Shown: piece by piece, positions 1-8,133 of the stretch
How positions within the stretch are numbered: the first letter of the stretch is position 1
How the letters are laid out: each line of letters begins with the position of its first letter
Assembly: GCA_003045895.1 (NCBI GenBank)
Contig: PZPC01000002.1
Span: forward strand, 62,001 to 126,000
DNA: 64,000 nt
Direction: 5' to 3'
Origin: Bacteroidota bacterium
GTDB taxonomy: Bacteria > Bacteroidota > Bacteroidia > Chitinophagales > Saprospiraceae
Translations under genes and position numbers: made by a program
Notes under the pieces: generated by a model
What the model was told of the DNA's origin: nothing
The model's input: only the letters and a program-made list of their open reading frames with translations
Database searches by the model: none

Positions 1-688
1 TGAGAAAAGACTGGAGCGGCCCTTTGTTCCATTCAGAAAATACCTGGTGAATAGCTTGGTTGCTTAAGCCTCCTACCTGTTTCAGTAGGTCATAAGCTTC
101 GGCAATGAGTTGCATGAGGCCGTATTCGATGCCGTTGTGCACCATTTTAACGTAGTGTCCGGCGGGGCCCTTGCCCATGTAGGCTACACAAGGATCGTCA
201 TCGACTTTGGCGGCTACCGCTTCCAGAATCGGCTGGATGCGCTCCCAGGCAGCGTGGTCGCCTCCGGGCATAATACTTGGCCCACGGCGGGCGCCTTCTT
301 CGCCACCAGATACACCTACCCCCAGGAACTGGATATTTTTCGTCTGCAGATAAGCCGCCCGACGCGCGGTATCCTCGTAAAAAGAGTTTCCTCCGTCAAT
401 GAGGAGGTCGCCCGGCGAAAGATGGGGAAGCAAGCCATCGATAACGCTATCCACAACCTTGCCCGCAGGCACCAGCAGCATGATCGTGCGGGGTTGCCGG
501 AGCGCCGCCAGGAACTCGGCCTGGTCGGTTGTACCCAATACTTTTCGGTGTTCAGCAGATTGATTAAGCGAGGCTGCTTTGTCCGCATCGAGGTCTAAAC
601 CCGCAGCAGCAAAACCGTGGTCGGCCACATTGAGCAAAAAATTACGGCCCATTACCCCCAGGCCAATCATTCCGAAATCGTATTGCAT
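1..688 (-). CDS. gnd: 6-phosphogluconate dehydrogenase, decarboxylating (partial, C-terminus beyond left edge)
   Basis: Oxidises 6-phosphogluconate to ribulose 5-phosphate and CO2 with NADP in the oxidative pentose phosphate pathway. The reading frame is open from the ATG at 686-688 to the left edge, giving 229 residues of a protein normally about 470 long. The N-terminal Rossmann motif GLGVMG is present, and the family signature VSGGEEGARRGPSIMPGG is complete, followed by GHYVKMVHNGIEYG with the catalytic Lys. It is divergent from zwf, which encodes the first enzyme of the same pathway, so the 114 bp between them probably hold both promoters. The family assignment is secure; the truncation comes only from the window edge. 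Confidence 0.97.
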   Translation of the reverse strand, partial: MQYDFGMIGLGVMGRNFLLNVADHGFAAAGLDLDADKAASLNQSAEHRKVLGTTDQAEFLAALRQPRTIMLLVPAGKVVDSVIDGLLPHLSPGDLLIDGGNSFYEDTARRAAYLQTKNIQFLGVGVSGGEEGARRGPSIMPGGDHAAWERIQPILEAVAAKVDDDPCVAYMGKGPAGHYVKMVHNGIEYGLMQLIAEAYDLLKQVGGLSNQAIHQVFSEWNKGPLQSFL

Positions 689-802
689 GGATATCACTTT
701 TTTAAATTCAAAAACTATTTAATGAACTAATAACGGGAAAACCTTACCAACCTAAAAGTAGTTTACTTTCTTTGTAAATACATCACCGCCATTCTAAAAA
801 TC

Positions 803-2311
803 ATGGATTCGCACATCTTCGTTATCTTCGGCGCCTCTGGCGACCTCGCTACCCGCAAATTGATTCCCGCTTTTTTCAAGCTTTACCAGGGCGGCTATTT
901 ACCCGAAAAATTTGCGCTCCTCGGTGTTAGTCGCACCGATTTATCAGATGATGATTTTCGTACCCAGGTGGTGACCAATAGCCAATTCCTACCCCAGGAT
1001 GCCGACCCCGACGCCTTGCGCAATTTTGCCAAACTTTTATACTACCAGCCCATTGATACTGCCGTTGAAGCCGATTACGCCAAGGTAAAAACCCGCCTGC
1101 AGGAACTGGACGACCGGCACGGAACCCCCGGCAACTATATTTTTTACCTCTCTACGCCACCCAAACTCTACGAAACTGTTCCGGCTTATTTGAGCGCGCA
1201 GGGGCTCAACGAGTCGAAAGGCCGTTTTCGGCGGTTGGTCATTGAAAAACCCTTTGGTTACGACGGAGAGTCGGCCCGGCAGCTCAATATGCACCTGTTG
1301 CGGTTTTTTCTCGAAGACCAGATCTACCGCATCGATCACTACCTGGGTAAAGAAACGGTGCAAAACCTGCTGGTCACGCGCTTTGCCAACGGCATTTATG
1401 AACCCCTCTGGAATCGCAACTACATTCACCACGTTCAAATTACCTCCGCCGAAAACATTGGGGTACAAAACCGGGGTGGTTACTACAACGAATCTGGCGC
1501 CCTCAGGGATATGATCCAGAATCACTTGTTGCAGATCGTGGCGCACATTGCTATGGAGCCACCCGTCTCATCCGATTCCAAGGCGATTCGGAATGAGAAA
1601 CTGAAGCTTTTTCAATCGCTGCGGCCCATCCTGCCCGAAGAGATGGACAAGTACGTTATCCGGGGCCAGTATACCAGTTCCAATATAAAAGAAGAGCGTG
1701 CGCAGGGTTACCGCGAAGAAAAAGGAGTGCCAACCGATTCGCGTACGGAAACCTACGTGGCGATGAAATTCTTTATCGACAACTGGCGCTGGTCCGACGT
1801 GCCTTTCTACCTGCGCACCGGCAAGCGGATGCCCACCAAGGTAACGGAAGTGGTCATCACCTTCAAGCCCTCGCCACAGCGCTTGTTCCGCAGCGAGGAG
1901 ACCTTCAACAACCCCTACAACCAGCTGATTATCCGCATCCAGCCCCACGAAGGACTCGCCCTGCGGTTTGGCATGAAAGTGCCCGGCCAGGGTTTTAAAG
2001 TCAAGGACGTCGACATGGATTTCCACTATGCCGACCTAACGGACGCCGAGGTGCCCGAAGCCTATGAGCGCCTCATCCTGGACTGTATGCGTGGTGATGG
2101 CACCCTCTACTCGCTGGGGGAAAGCGTAGAGGCCGCCTGGAAATTTGTGGATCCCATTCTGGATGCCTGGGAAGCCAACGAAACCAAACTCTTTGGCTAC
2201 CCCGCAGGTACCTGGGGGCCGAAGGAAGCGGAGAACTTGTTTACCAACGGTAGCGCCTGGCGCAACCCCTGCAAAAACCTAACGAATATGAGCGATTTTT
2301 GTGAGCTGTAG
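803..2311 (+). CDS. zwf: glucose-6-phosphate 1-dehydrogenase
   Basis: First enzyme of the oxidative pentose phosphate pathway: glucose 6-phosphate plus NADP to 6-phosphogluconolactone. The protein has 502 residues, the usual family length. The N-terminal dinucleotide-binding motif GASGDLATRK is at residues 10-19, EKPFG near 148, and the active-site signature RIDHYLGKE near 176-184. The start ATG lies 23 bp after an AT-rich stretch containing TTTCTTTG, a weak match to the Bacteroidota -7 box. It is divergent from gnd. No lactonase gene (pgl) follows; the next gene is convergent, only 12 bp away. Confidence 0.97.
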   Translation: MDSHIFVIFGASGDLATRKLIPAFFKLYQGGYLPEKFALLGVSRTDLSDDDFRTQVVTNSQFLPQDADPDALRNFAKLLYYQPIDTAVEADYAKVKTRLQELDDRHGTPGNYIFYLSTPPKLYETVPAYLSAQGLNESKGRFRRLVIEKPFGYDGESARQLNMHLLRFFLEDQIYRIDHYLGKETVQNLLVTRFANGIYEPLWNRNYIHHVQITSAENIGVQNRGGYYNESGALRDMIQNHLLQIVAHIAMEPPVSSDSKAIRNEKLKLFQSLRPILPEEMDKYVIRGQYTSSNIKEERAQGYREEKGVPTDSRTETYVAMKFFIDNWRWSDVPFYLRTGKRMPTKVTEVVITFKPSPQRLFRSEETFNNPYNQLIIRIQPHEGLALRFGMKVPGQGFKVKDVDMDFHYADLTDAEVPEAYERLILDCMRGDGTLYSLGESVEAAWKFVDPILDAWEANETKLFGYPAGTWGPKEAENLFTNGSAWRNPCKNLTNMSDFCEL

Positions 2312-2323
2312 GGTGAGGATTTG

Positions 2324-3985
2324 CTACGTCTCCCGCAGTGCCCGCCGCAGGATTTTGCCCACGTTGGTTTTGGGTAGTTCGTCGCGAAAAGTGACTTCTT
2401 TCGGTACTTTGTAACCCGTCAGGTTGTCGCGGCAGTAGGCGATCAGTTCTTTTTCCGTCAGGGAGGAATCTTTTTTGACGACAAAGATCTTCACCACTTC
2501 CCCCGATTTATTGTCGGGAATACCGATGGCGGCGACCTCCATCACTTTGGGGTGAGCCGACACTACTTCTTCTATTTCGTTGGGGTAAACGTTGAAGCCC
2601 GAAACCAGGATCATATCTTTCATGCGATCGACGATCTTGAAAAAGCCGTCCTTATCCATGACTCCGATGTCGCCGGTACACAGCCAGCCATCACGAATCA
2701 TGCTGGCGGTTTCTTCGGCCCGGTTGTAGTATCCTTTCATGACCTGCGGGCCTTTCACCTGGATTTCACCGGGTTCACCCAAGGGGCACAGGCCGGTTTC
2801 CTCGTCCCAAATCCGGACGTCGGTGGATGGCAGCGGCAGCCCAATGGTGCCGATACGTGCGGTGCCATCGAGCGGGTTGGTGGATACAACCGGGCTCGAT
2901 TCCGTCAGGCCGTAGCCTTCGGCCAGGATACAGCCCGTTACCTGCTGCCATTTTTCGGCCACGGATCGCTGGACCGCCATGGCGCCACCTACGGTAATTT
3001 TAAGGGCAGAAAAGTCCAGGCTGCTAAAATCCTTGTGGTTGAGCAAGGCATTAAAGAGCGTATTCACCCCCGGCATCAGGGTGATGCGGTAGTCTTGCAT
3101 GGTCTTGATTACCGACCCCAGATCGCGCGGATTGGTGATCAGCACGTTGAGGGCTCCGACACTCGCCATCGCCATACAGTTGACCGTAAAGGCAAAAATA
3201 TGGTAGAGGGGAAGCGGACAGAGGACGATTTCTTTGCGCTCTTCCAGAAACGGCATCATCCAGGAACGAATCTGCATCATATTGGCCACCAGGTTGCGGT
3301 TGGTGAGCATCGCTCCTTTGGACACCCCCGTGGTGCCTCCGGTATACTGCAAGGCAACGACATCTTCGGGGTGCGACTCAAAAGTGGGCAACTTGAATTT
3401 TTTTCCCTGGCGAAGCGCTTCCTTAAAGGTGACGGTATTGTCGATACTGTATTTGGGTACCATTCCCTTGAGGTTCCGAACCACAAAATTAACCACTACT
3501 TTTTTGGCGAAACCCAGCATTTCGCCAATACTGGTCGTGATGACGGTGGTAATGCCCGTCTCCTTGAGGATCGTTTCCAGGTTGGCGGCAAAATTTTCGG
3601 CGATCACGACGGCCTTTACACCGGCGTCGTTGAACTGGTGTTTCATCTCCCGCGGCGTATAGAGTGGATTGGTATTAACCACCACCAGCCCCGCCCGGAA
3701 GGCCCCGTACAAGGCAATGGGATACTGCAACAAATTGGGCATCATCAGGGCTATCTTGTCACCCGGCTGCAAACCCCGCGAATGCAGATAGGCACCAAAC
3801 TGCTGCGCATATTGATCCACTTGCCGGAACGTCAATTCCTTGCCCATGCAGGCGAAAGCCCGCTCGTCGGGATATTTGGCAAACATATCCTCCATGACCG
3901 CAACCACGCTCGGAAAAGCATCCGGATCAATATTTACGGGAATTCCTTTGGGGTAGTGTTTCAACCAGGGGCGTTGATCGTTCAT
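2324..3985 (-). CDS. fadD: long-chain fatty acid--CoA ligase (AMP-forming)
   Basis: Activates fatty acids to acyl-CoA through an acyl-adenylate, for degradation or lipid remodelling. The protein has 553 residues and is a full-length member of the ANL superfamily. The P-loop-like motif YTGGTTGVSKGA is at about 214-225, GYGLTESS at about 357-364, the TGD motif at 437-439, and the hinge/A8 region DRMKDMILVSGFNVYPNE starts near 453. The catalytic Lys is in the C-terminal KTNVGKILRR. The gene converges on zwf with a 12-bp gap and lies 60 bp downstream of glpD on the same strand, so a glpD-fadD transcript is possible. Chain-length specificity cannot be read from the sequence. Confidence 0.93.
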   Translation of the reverse strand: MNDQRPWLKHYPKGIPVNIDPDAFPSVVAVMEDMFAKYPDERAFACMGKELTFRQVDQYAQQFGAYLHSRGLQPGDKIALMMPNLLQYPIALYGAFRAGLVVVNTNPLYTPREMKHQFNDAGVKAVVIAENFAANLETILKETGITTVITTSIGEMLGFAKKVVVNFVVRNLKGMVPKYSIDNTVTFKEALRQGKKFKLPTFESHPEDVVALQYTGGTTGVSKGAMLTNRNLVANMMQIRSWMMPFLEERKEIVLCPLPLYHIFAFTVNCMAMASVGALNVLITNPRDLGSVIKTMQDYRITLMPGVNTLFNALLNHKDFSSLDFSALKITVGGAMAVQRSVAEKWQQVTGCILAEGYGLTESSPVVSTNPLDGTARIGTIGLPLPSTDVRIWDEETGLCPLGEPGEIQVKGPQVMKGYYNRAEETASMIRDGWLCTGDIGVMDKDGFFKIVDRMKDMILVSGFNVYPNEIEEVVSAHPKVMEVAAIGIPDNKSGEVVKIFVVKKDSSLTEKELIAYCRDNLTGYKVPKEVTFRDELPKTNVGKILRRALRET

Positions 3986-4045
3986 ACAGCTAAATTTTAT
4001 ACAATTGATTCCTAAGCCTCTAATTTAAGCAAATGATCGGAAAAA

Positions 4046-5692
4046 CTATACTTCCGCCTGCTGTGATCGTTTCCGGAAATCAAACAACAGCTGGCTGTAG
4101 CTGGCGGCCGCCAGTTCCTGGGCAGGCGCATCCCAACCCAGCTCGTGGCCCAGGGCCGCAGCTACTGGGGTGGTTGCTTGTTGTGCGGCGTCCCAGTCGA
4201 GAATTTCCAGCCGGATGCGCCGGGCCAGAAAATCGCGCACCGTAAGAGCCATTTCGTGCCGGGCGGCGTAAACGACCTCTCCTACCAGGAATGGATAGCC
4301 CACCACCAGAGGCGATTGCCAGGCTGGGTCTTCGTCCAGCACCGCCAGTAAGCGATCGACGCGATTGCCGTAGTGCTGGCCGAGGTGGCGGCAGGTCGCC
4401 TGGGGCAGGTTGGTCCTGGCCTGGATTTGCCGCCAGGCTTCCTGGTCATAATTTGCTCCGCCCACGAGGTAGTGTTCCGCAGTAGGGCAGGGGGTGGTAT
4501 TGGGCAGCAGGTGGTCGGCCAGGTAGTCGATGGTATCTTTGGCCATCAGGCGGTAGGTGGTCCATTTGCCGCCCAACAGGCTGACCAGGTTGGAGGCCGG
4601 ATCGTGTTCCACTTCGTGGTCGCGTACCAGTCCTTTGGTGCTCTTGCGCGGGTCGGCTGCCAAGAGGGGCCGCAAGCCACCAAAGCCTGCCTGCACCTGG
4701 TTTGGGGTAGCGGGGGTTTCGAGGTAGCGGTTGAGGGTTTCGAGCAGGAAGTCGACTTCCTCGCCTTCCAATTGCGGTTCCTTGTCCAGTTCGTGGTACT
4801 CGGTGTCGGTGGTGCCTACCATCAGTTTCCCGAAAAAGGGAATGGCGAAAACCACCCGGCCGTCCTTGGTTTTGGGGATGAGCAGGGCGTCCGTTCCACC
4901 CAACGTGGCAAAGGGTAAGATGGCGTGTACGCCCTTGCTGGGCCGCAGGCGGAGGGCCAGGTCGGGGTTCGCCATTTGCCGGATCGCGTCGGCGTGGGGC
5001 CCGGTGCAGTTGATAAACACCCTGGCGCGAATGCGAAAAATTTCGTCGGTCAGCAGATCCTTGACCCGCGCAGCGGCCAGCTTGCCCTGGGCATCGTATT
5101 CGAAGGCTACCACCGCTACGCGGTTAGCCACCGCAGCGCCTGCCTCGGCGGCGGTTTGGGCCAGGGCCAGGCAATAGCGCGCATCATCGAGTTGGCCATC
5201 GTAATAGAGGACGGCACTGTGGATTTTTTTGGACAATCCGGGAATCCGGCTCAAGGTTTCGGCTTTGCTCAGCCATTTGCTCCCGGGCAGCGTATCCTGG
5301 GCTGAGGCAAAAAGGCCGTAAACGGTAAGGCCCAGGGTGAAATAAAGGCCTTCGATCCAACTGAACACCGGAGTCACCAAGGCCTGCGGATGGGCCAGGT
5401 GGGGTGCATTGCGCAACACCGTATGGCGTTCTTCCAGGCCGTGCCTAACCTGGGCCAGCTGGGCAAAATCCAGGTTCTTAAAGGCTTGTTCCAGGTAGCG
5501 CACACCACCGTGGATCAGCTTGGTTGACTTCGAGGAGGTTGCGGCCGCAAAATCCGCTTTTTCTACCAACGCCGTTTTGTAGCCGCGCAGGGCGCTGTCG
5601 AGCGCACAACCCGTTCCGCTGGCACCGCCACCAATAATGAGGCAATCAAATTCTTCGGTACGCAGACGGTCAATACTTACTGGTCGGTTCAT
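4046..5692 (-). CDS. glpD: glycerol-3-phosphate dehydrogenase, FAD-dependent
   Basis: Membrane-associated flavoenzyme that oxidises glycerol 3-phosphate to dihydroxyacetone phosphate and passes electrons to the quinone pool. It has 548 residues. The FAD-binding motif DCLIIGGGASGTGCALD is at residues 16-32, followed by the GlpD/GlpA pattern SSKSTKLIHGGVRYLEQ and, later, FINCTGPHADAIR. The C-terminal domain (from about 400) is the usual DAO_C extension. No glpF or glpK lies next to it. A -7 box on the minus strand at 5721-5728 lies about 30 bp upstream of the ATG. With fadD downstream, the pair may serve glycerolipid breakdown (inference). Confidence 0.95.
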   Translation of the reverse strand: MNRPVSIDRLRTEEFDCLIIGGGASGTGCALDSALRGYKTALVEKADFAAATSSKSTKLIHGGVRYLEQAFKNLDFAQLAQVRHGLEERHTVLRNAPHLAHPQALVTPVFSWIEGLYFTLGLTVYGLFASAQDTLPGSKWLSKAETLSRIPGLSKKIHSAVLYYDGQLDDARYCLALAQTAAEAGAAVANRVAVVAFEYDAQGKLAAARVKDLLTDEIFRIRARVFINCTGPHADAIRQMANPDLALRLRPSKGVHAILPFATLGGTDALLIPKTKDGRVVFAIPFFGKLMVGTTDTEYHELDKEPQLEGEEVDFLLETLNRYLETPATPNQVQAGFGGLRPLLAADPRKSTKGLVRDHEVEHDPASNLVSLLGGKWTTYRLMAKDTIDYLADHLLPNTTPCPTAEHYLVGGANYDQEAWRQIQARTNLPQATCRHLGQHYGNRVDRLLAVLDEDPAWQSPLVVGYPFLVGEVVYAARHEMALTVRDFLARRIRLEILDWDAAQQATTPVAAALGHELGWDAPAQELAAASYSQLLFDFRKRSQQAEV

Positions 5693-5720
5693 CGATTTGG
5701 TCTTTTGAGCGGTTGCCAGA

Positions 5721-5728
5721 CAAAAATA
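5721..5728 (-). promoter_or_regulatory. candidate -7 promoter box for glpD
   Basis: On the minus strand the sequence reads TATTTTTG, a full match to the Bacteroidota TAnnTTTG box, 28 bp before the glpD ATG. A TTG at 5745-5747 (minus strand) lies 16 bp upstream, slightly closer than the usual 19-21 bp for the -33 element. Confidence 0.5.
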
Positions 5729-5960
5729 GCTTTTCTACTGCGTTCAACCCTGTTTTTCAAGTTATTACCTTGCCTTGCGGATGGGCTTACTTGTTTTTTT
5801 ATAACCTGTTTTCAAAAAAAAATGAAACTTTGTAAAACCCTAGTTTACTTACCTTTGTTGGTAGTGAGAATAAAGCAGCCAAGTTTCCTCTTTTTCTTAT
5901 TACCGTCAGTTTAAGACTTAGATTGACCCATTTGTTCACCGCTTTTTTTTTGACCGCTAT

Positions 5961-5968
5961 TAATTTTG
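5961..5968 (+). promoter_or_regulatory. candidate -7 promoter box for mqnC, implying a leaderless transcript
   Basis: TAATTTTG matches TAnnTTTG exactly and ends only 6 bp before the ATG at 5975. If used, transcription would start at or next to the initiation codon. No good -33 TTTG sits at the expected distance, so this rests on the -7 box alone. Confidence 0.45.
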
Positions 5969-5974
5969 AATAGT

Positions 5975-7117
5975 ATGCGTACCGACGAACTTTTGCAACG
6001 CGCCTTACAACTGGAGTTTTTGAGTACCGCTGAAGGTGTTTTCCTGCTCGAAAACGCCTCCACGGCCGAACTCATGTACGTGGCCAACCGCCTGCGCCGC
6101 CACCATGTACCTACGGATACGGTGACCTGGATCATCGACCGCAACTCCAATACCACCAATGTGTGTATTGCCAACTGTAAGTTTTGCAATTTCTACCGTC
6201 GGCCCGGGCACGAGGAATCCTACATCACGACCATTGAGGAATACAAGCAAAAGATAGAAGAAACCTTTGAGTTTGGCGGTGAACAACTCCTCCTGCAAGG
6301 TGGCCACCACCCGGATCTGGGGCTCGATTATTACGTTAAGCTCTTTCGCGAGCTGAAGGCCCTCTACCCCAATTTGAAGTTGCACGCCCTGGGACCACCA
6401 GAAATTGCCCACATCACCAAGCTGGAAGGATCGACCCACTACGAGGTACTCAAAGCCTTGCACGAAGCGGGCCTCGACAGCCTGCCCGGTGCCGGCGCCG
6501 AAATTTTGAGTGACCGCGTGCGGCGCCTCATCTCGAAAGGAAAATGTGGCGGCGAGGAATGGCTCGACGTAATGCGCGCGGCGCACCAACTACACATTAC
6601 CACCAGCGCCACCATGATGTTTGGCCACATCGAGACCAACGAAGAACGCATGGATCACCTCGTGCGCATTCGCGCGGTACAGGCCGAAAAGCCTGCCGAT
6701 GCCAAAGGTTTCCTGGCCTTTATCCCCTGGCCTTTCCAGGACGAGGACACGATCCTGAAAAAAATCAAACGCGCCCGCAATTCCGTTACCGGCGACGAAT
6801 ATATCCGCATGATCGCCCTGAGCCGCATCATGCTGCCCAACATCACCAACATCCAGGCCAGCTGGCTCACCGTTGGCAAGCAGGTGGCCGAGGTGTGCCT
6901 GCACGCTGGTGCCAATGACTTTGGTTCTATTATGATCGAGGAAAATGTGGTCTCGGCCGCCGGGGCCCGCTTCCGCTTCACCGCCGACGGTATCCAGGAA
7001 GCCATTCGCGAGGCCGGGTTCACCCCGCAATTGCGCAACCAGCAGTACGAATACCGCGAATTGCCCAAAAACATGAAGCAGCAGGTGCTGGATAAGCAGG
7101 CGATGATTGTGGATTAG
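5975..7117 (+). CDS. mqnC: cyclic dehypoxanthinyl futalosine synthase (menaquinone, futalosine pathway)
   Basis: Radical SAM enzyme that cyclises dehypoxanthinyl futalosine in the futalosine route to menaquinone, the respiratory quinone of Bacteroidota. The protein has 380 residues from the ATG at 5975; an in-frame TTG at 5966 is less likely. The CxxxCxxC cluster motif is CIANCKFC at about residues 64-71. I chose MqnC over the paralogue MqnE because of LLQGGHHPDLGLDYY, FIPWPFQDEDT and GANDFGSIMIEENVVSAAG, all typical of MqnC. No other mqn gene is in the window. It is monocistronic as far as seen; the minus-strand remnant downstream is unrelated. Confidence 0.92.
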   Translation: MRTDELLQRALQLEFLSTAEGVFLLENASTAELMYVANRLRRHHVPTDTVTWIIDRNSNTTNVCIANCKFCNFYRRPGHEESYITTIEEYKQKIEETFEFGGEQLLLQGGHHPDLGLDYYVKLFRELKALYPNLKLHALGPPEIAHITKLEGSTHYEVLKALHEAGLDSLPGAGAEILSDRVRRLISKGKCGGEEWLDVMRAAHQLHITTSATMMFGHIETNEERMDHLVRIRAVQAEKPADAKGFLAFIPWPFQDEDTILKKIKRARNSVTGDEYIRMIALSRIMLPNITNIQASWLTVGKQVAEVCLHAGANDFGSIMIEENVVSAAGARFRFTADGIQEAIREAGFTPQLRNQQYEYRELPKNMKQQVLDKQAMIVD

Positions 7118-7131
7118 GGTGGCGGGCACCG

Positions 7132-7331
7132 CTACCGGCTCAATTCCCCATGACCACAAAACAGCGCGATTCCGCCTGCTTGCCTGCCACCTCTACATGG
7201 GCAATGTAGGTGCCGGACGGATAGTGCCCCACCTGGAATTCGATCGTTCCTTGCACGTCGGGTACCTCCCGGTGGGCCATTAATTGACCGGTTTTGGCGT
7301 AAATGTTGATGCTGGATGCGAGGCCAACATT
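7132..7331 (-). pseudogene. C-terminal fragment of a T9SS type A sorting-domain protein (repeat copy 1)
   Basis: On the minus strand this 200-bp block encodes the end of a sorting domain: LASSINIYAKTGQLMAHRE, then FQVGHYPSGTYIAHVEVAG and the tail FVVMGN before a TGA at 7140-7142. The N-terminal half of the domain (the YPNP part) and all of the passenger protein are missing, and there is no start codon, so it is a remnant. It is a direct repeat of 7682-7882: the first 118 bp differ by one substitution and one inserted base, the rest is more diverged. It abuts the end of the DUF433 gene. Confidence 0.8.
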
Positions 7332-7335
7332 CCAA

Positions 7336-7554
7336 TTAGCTCACGGTAATTCCACCTCGGCTAAACTGGACATAGTTAAGACACGCCTGGATATCTTCCC
7401 TTTCAATATATGGGTAATCATCTAATATCTCTTGGAACGTCATCCCGCCAGCAATCAGCTCAAGCATCTGACTCACAGTGAACCGCATATTTCGTATTGC
7501 CGGCTTGCCGTGCATAATATTCGGATCAATCGTTATTCTATCTAAGTAGTTCAT
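7336..7554 (-). CDS. DUF433 family protein (antitoxin-like)
   Basis: A 72-residue protein with the DUF433 pattern: ITIDPNIMHGKPAIRNMRFTV, then a helix with GGMTFQEILDDYP and YIEREDIQACLNYV. DUF433 proteins are small winged-helix-like proteins often encoded directly before a PIN-like (DUF5615) toxin, and are thought to act as the antitoxin. Here no such partner follows: the stop codon is next to the sorting-domain fragment at 7331. The gene therefore appears to be an orphan sitting between the two copies of a duplicated fragment. The function is inferred from the family only. Confidence 0.75.
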   Translation of the reverse strand: MNYLDRITIDPNIMHGKPAIRNMRFTVSQMLELIAGGMTFQEILDDYPYIEREDIQACLNYVQFSRGGITVS

Positions 7555-7627
7555 TGTTGGTTATTTAAAAAACAATCGTTAACACTTATTTACTACAATA
7601 TACTGCAAATTCCCGATAGTGTGTACA

Positions 7628-7658
7628 CCGTAGCGATACTATCCGCGCATCGCTACGG
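7628..7658. repeat. perfect 10-bp inverted repeat
   Basis: CCGTAGCGAT (7628-7637) and ATCGCTACGG (7649-7658) are perfect complements with an 11-bp loop; pairing extends outward through GTACA/TTGTAC with a one-base bulge. It lies between the DUF433 gene and repeat copy 2. No T-run follows on either strand. The half-site CGTAGCGAT recurs at 55962-55970 inside another inverted repeat. Confidence 0.6.
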
Positions 7659-7681
7659 TTGTACGTTTCACAAAATTTTCA

Positions 7682-8005
7682 CTACCGGCTCAATTCCCCA
7701 TGACCACAAAACAGCGCGATTCCACCTGCTTGCCTGCCACCTCTACATGGGCAATGTTAGGTGCCGGACGGATAGTGCCCCACCTGGAATTCGATCTTGT
7801 CTGCTACGGCAGGCACCTCTCGCTGAGCCATTAATTGACCGGTTTTGGCATAGATACTGATGCTGGCCGCCAGGCCAACATTGTCTTTCATATCCAATAT
7901 CAGCAGCTCCGCAGTAGGATTCGGATAAATGATAAAGCAGCTGGGGTTTGTTCCAAAACTTTGACTAATAGCTACTTCTGATAGCTTCCCGTTCAATATA
8001 AACAC
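7682..8005 (-). pseudogene. T9SS type A sorting-domain remnant with frameshift (repeat copy 2)
   Basis: On the minus strand the frame from 8005 reads MFILNGKLSEVAISQSFGTN, then the classical sorting-domain motif IIYPNPTAELLILDM, ISIYAKTGQLMAQRE and FQVGHYPSGT. It then meets a stop because of one extra A relative to copy 1; after restoring the frame the tail AHVEVAGK...FVVMGN is recovered, ending at 7690-7692. The sorting domain directs proteins to the type IX secretion system. No secreted passenger remains upstream. 7682-7882 is the part repeated at 7132-7331. Confidence 0.8.
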
Positions 8006-8046
8006 GACTAAAAACGCCCCCCCTTTTATAACACCCCGCGAATAAT

Positions 8047-8066
8047 TATATTTGCCGCTAATTTTG
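8047..8066 (+). promoter_or_regulatory. two candidate -7 promoter boxes for pheT
   Basis: TATATTTG (8047-8054) and TAATTTTG (8059-8066) both match TAnnTTTG and lie 68-80 bp upstream of the pheT ATG. No clear -33 TTTG is seen for either. Confidence 0.45.
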
Positions 8067-8133
8067 TGCCGTAGCAGGAACTTTTGCTGTTGCTTAGCAA
8101 GTAGTTACCAGGTAAAACAGACGATTTCGCACC

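Larger units (their letters stand above)
5693..5974. other. divergent intergenic region glpD/mqnC
   Basis: This 282-bp gene-free stretch between two divergent genes is T-rich on the plus strand. Apart from the two -7 boxes listed separately I see no hairpin, small gene or riboswitch. A 69-codon open frame at 5705-5914 has low-complexity hydrophobic content and no ribosome binding site, and I do not call it. Confidence 0.5.

Noticed and set aside
2552-4015. A 487-codon open frame on the plus strand opposite fadD
   Set aside because: It is antisense to a full-length acyl-CoA ligase with all motifs; its own translation is rich in His, Gly and Arg and shows no domain. It arises from GC-rich codon use.
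5705-5914. Small 69-codon frame upstream of mqnC
   Set aside because: Low-complexity Phe/Leu content in T-rich DNA, no ribosome binding site or domain, and it overlaps the glpD promoter region.
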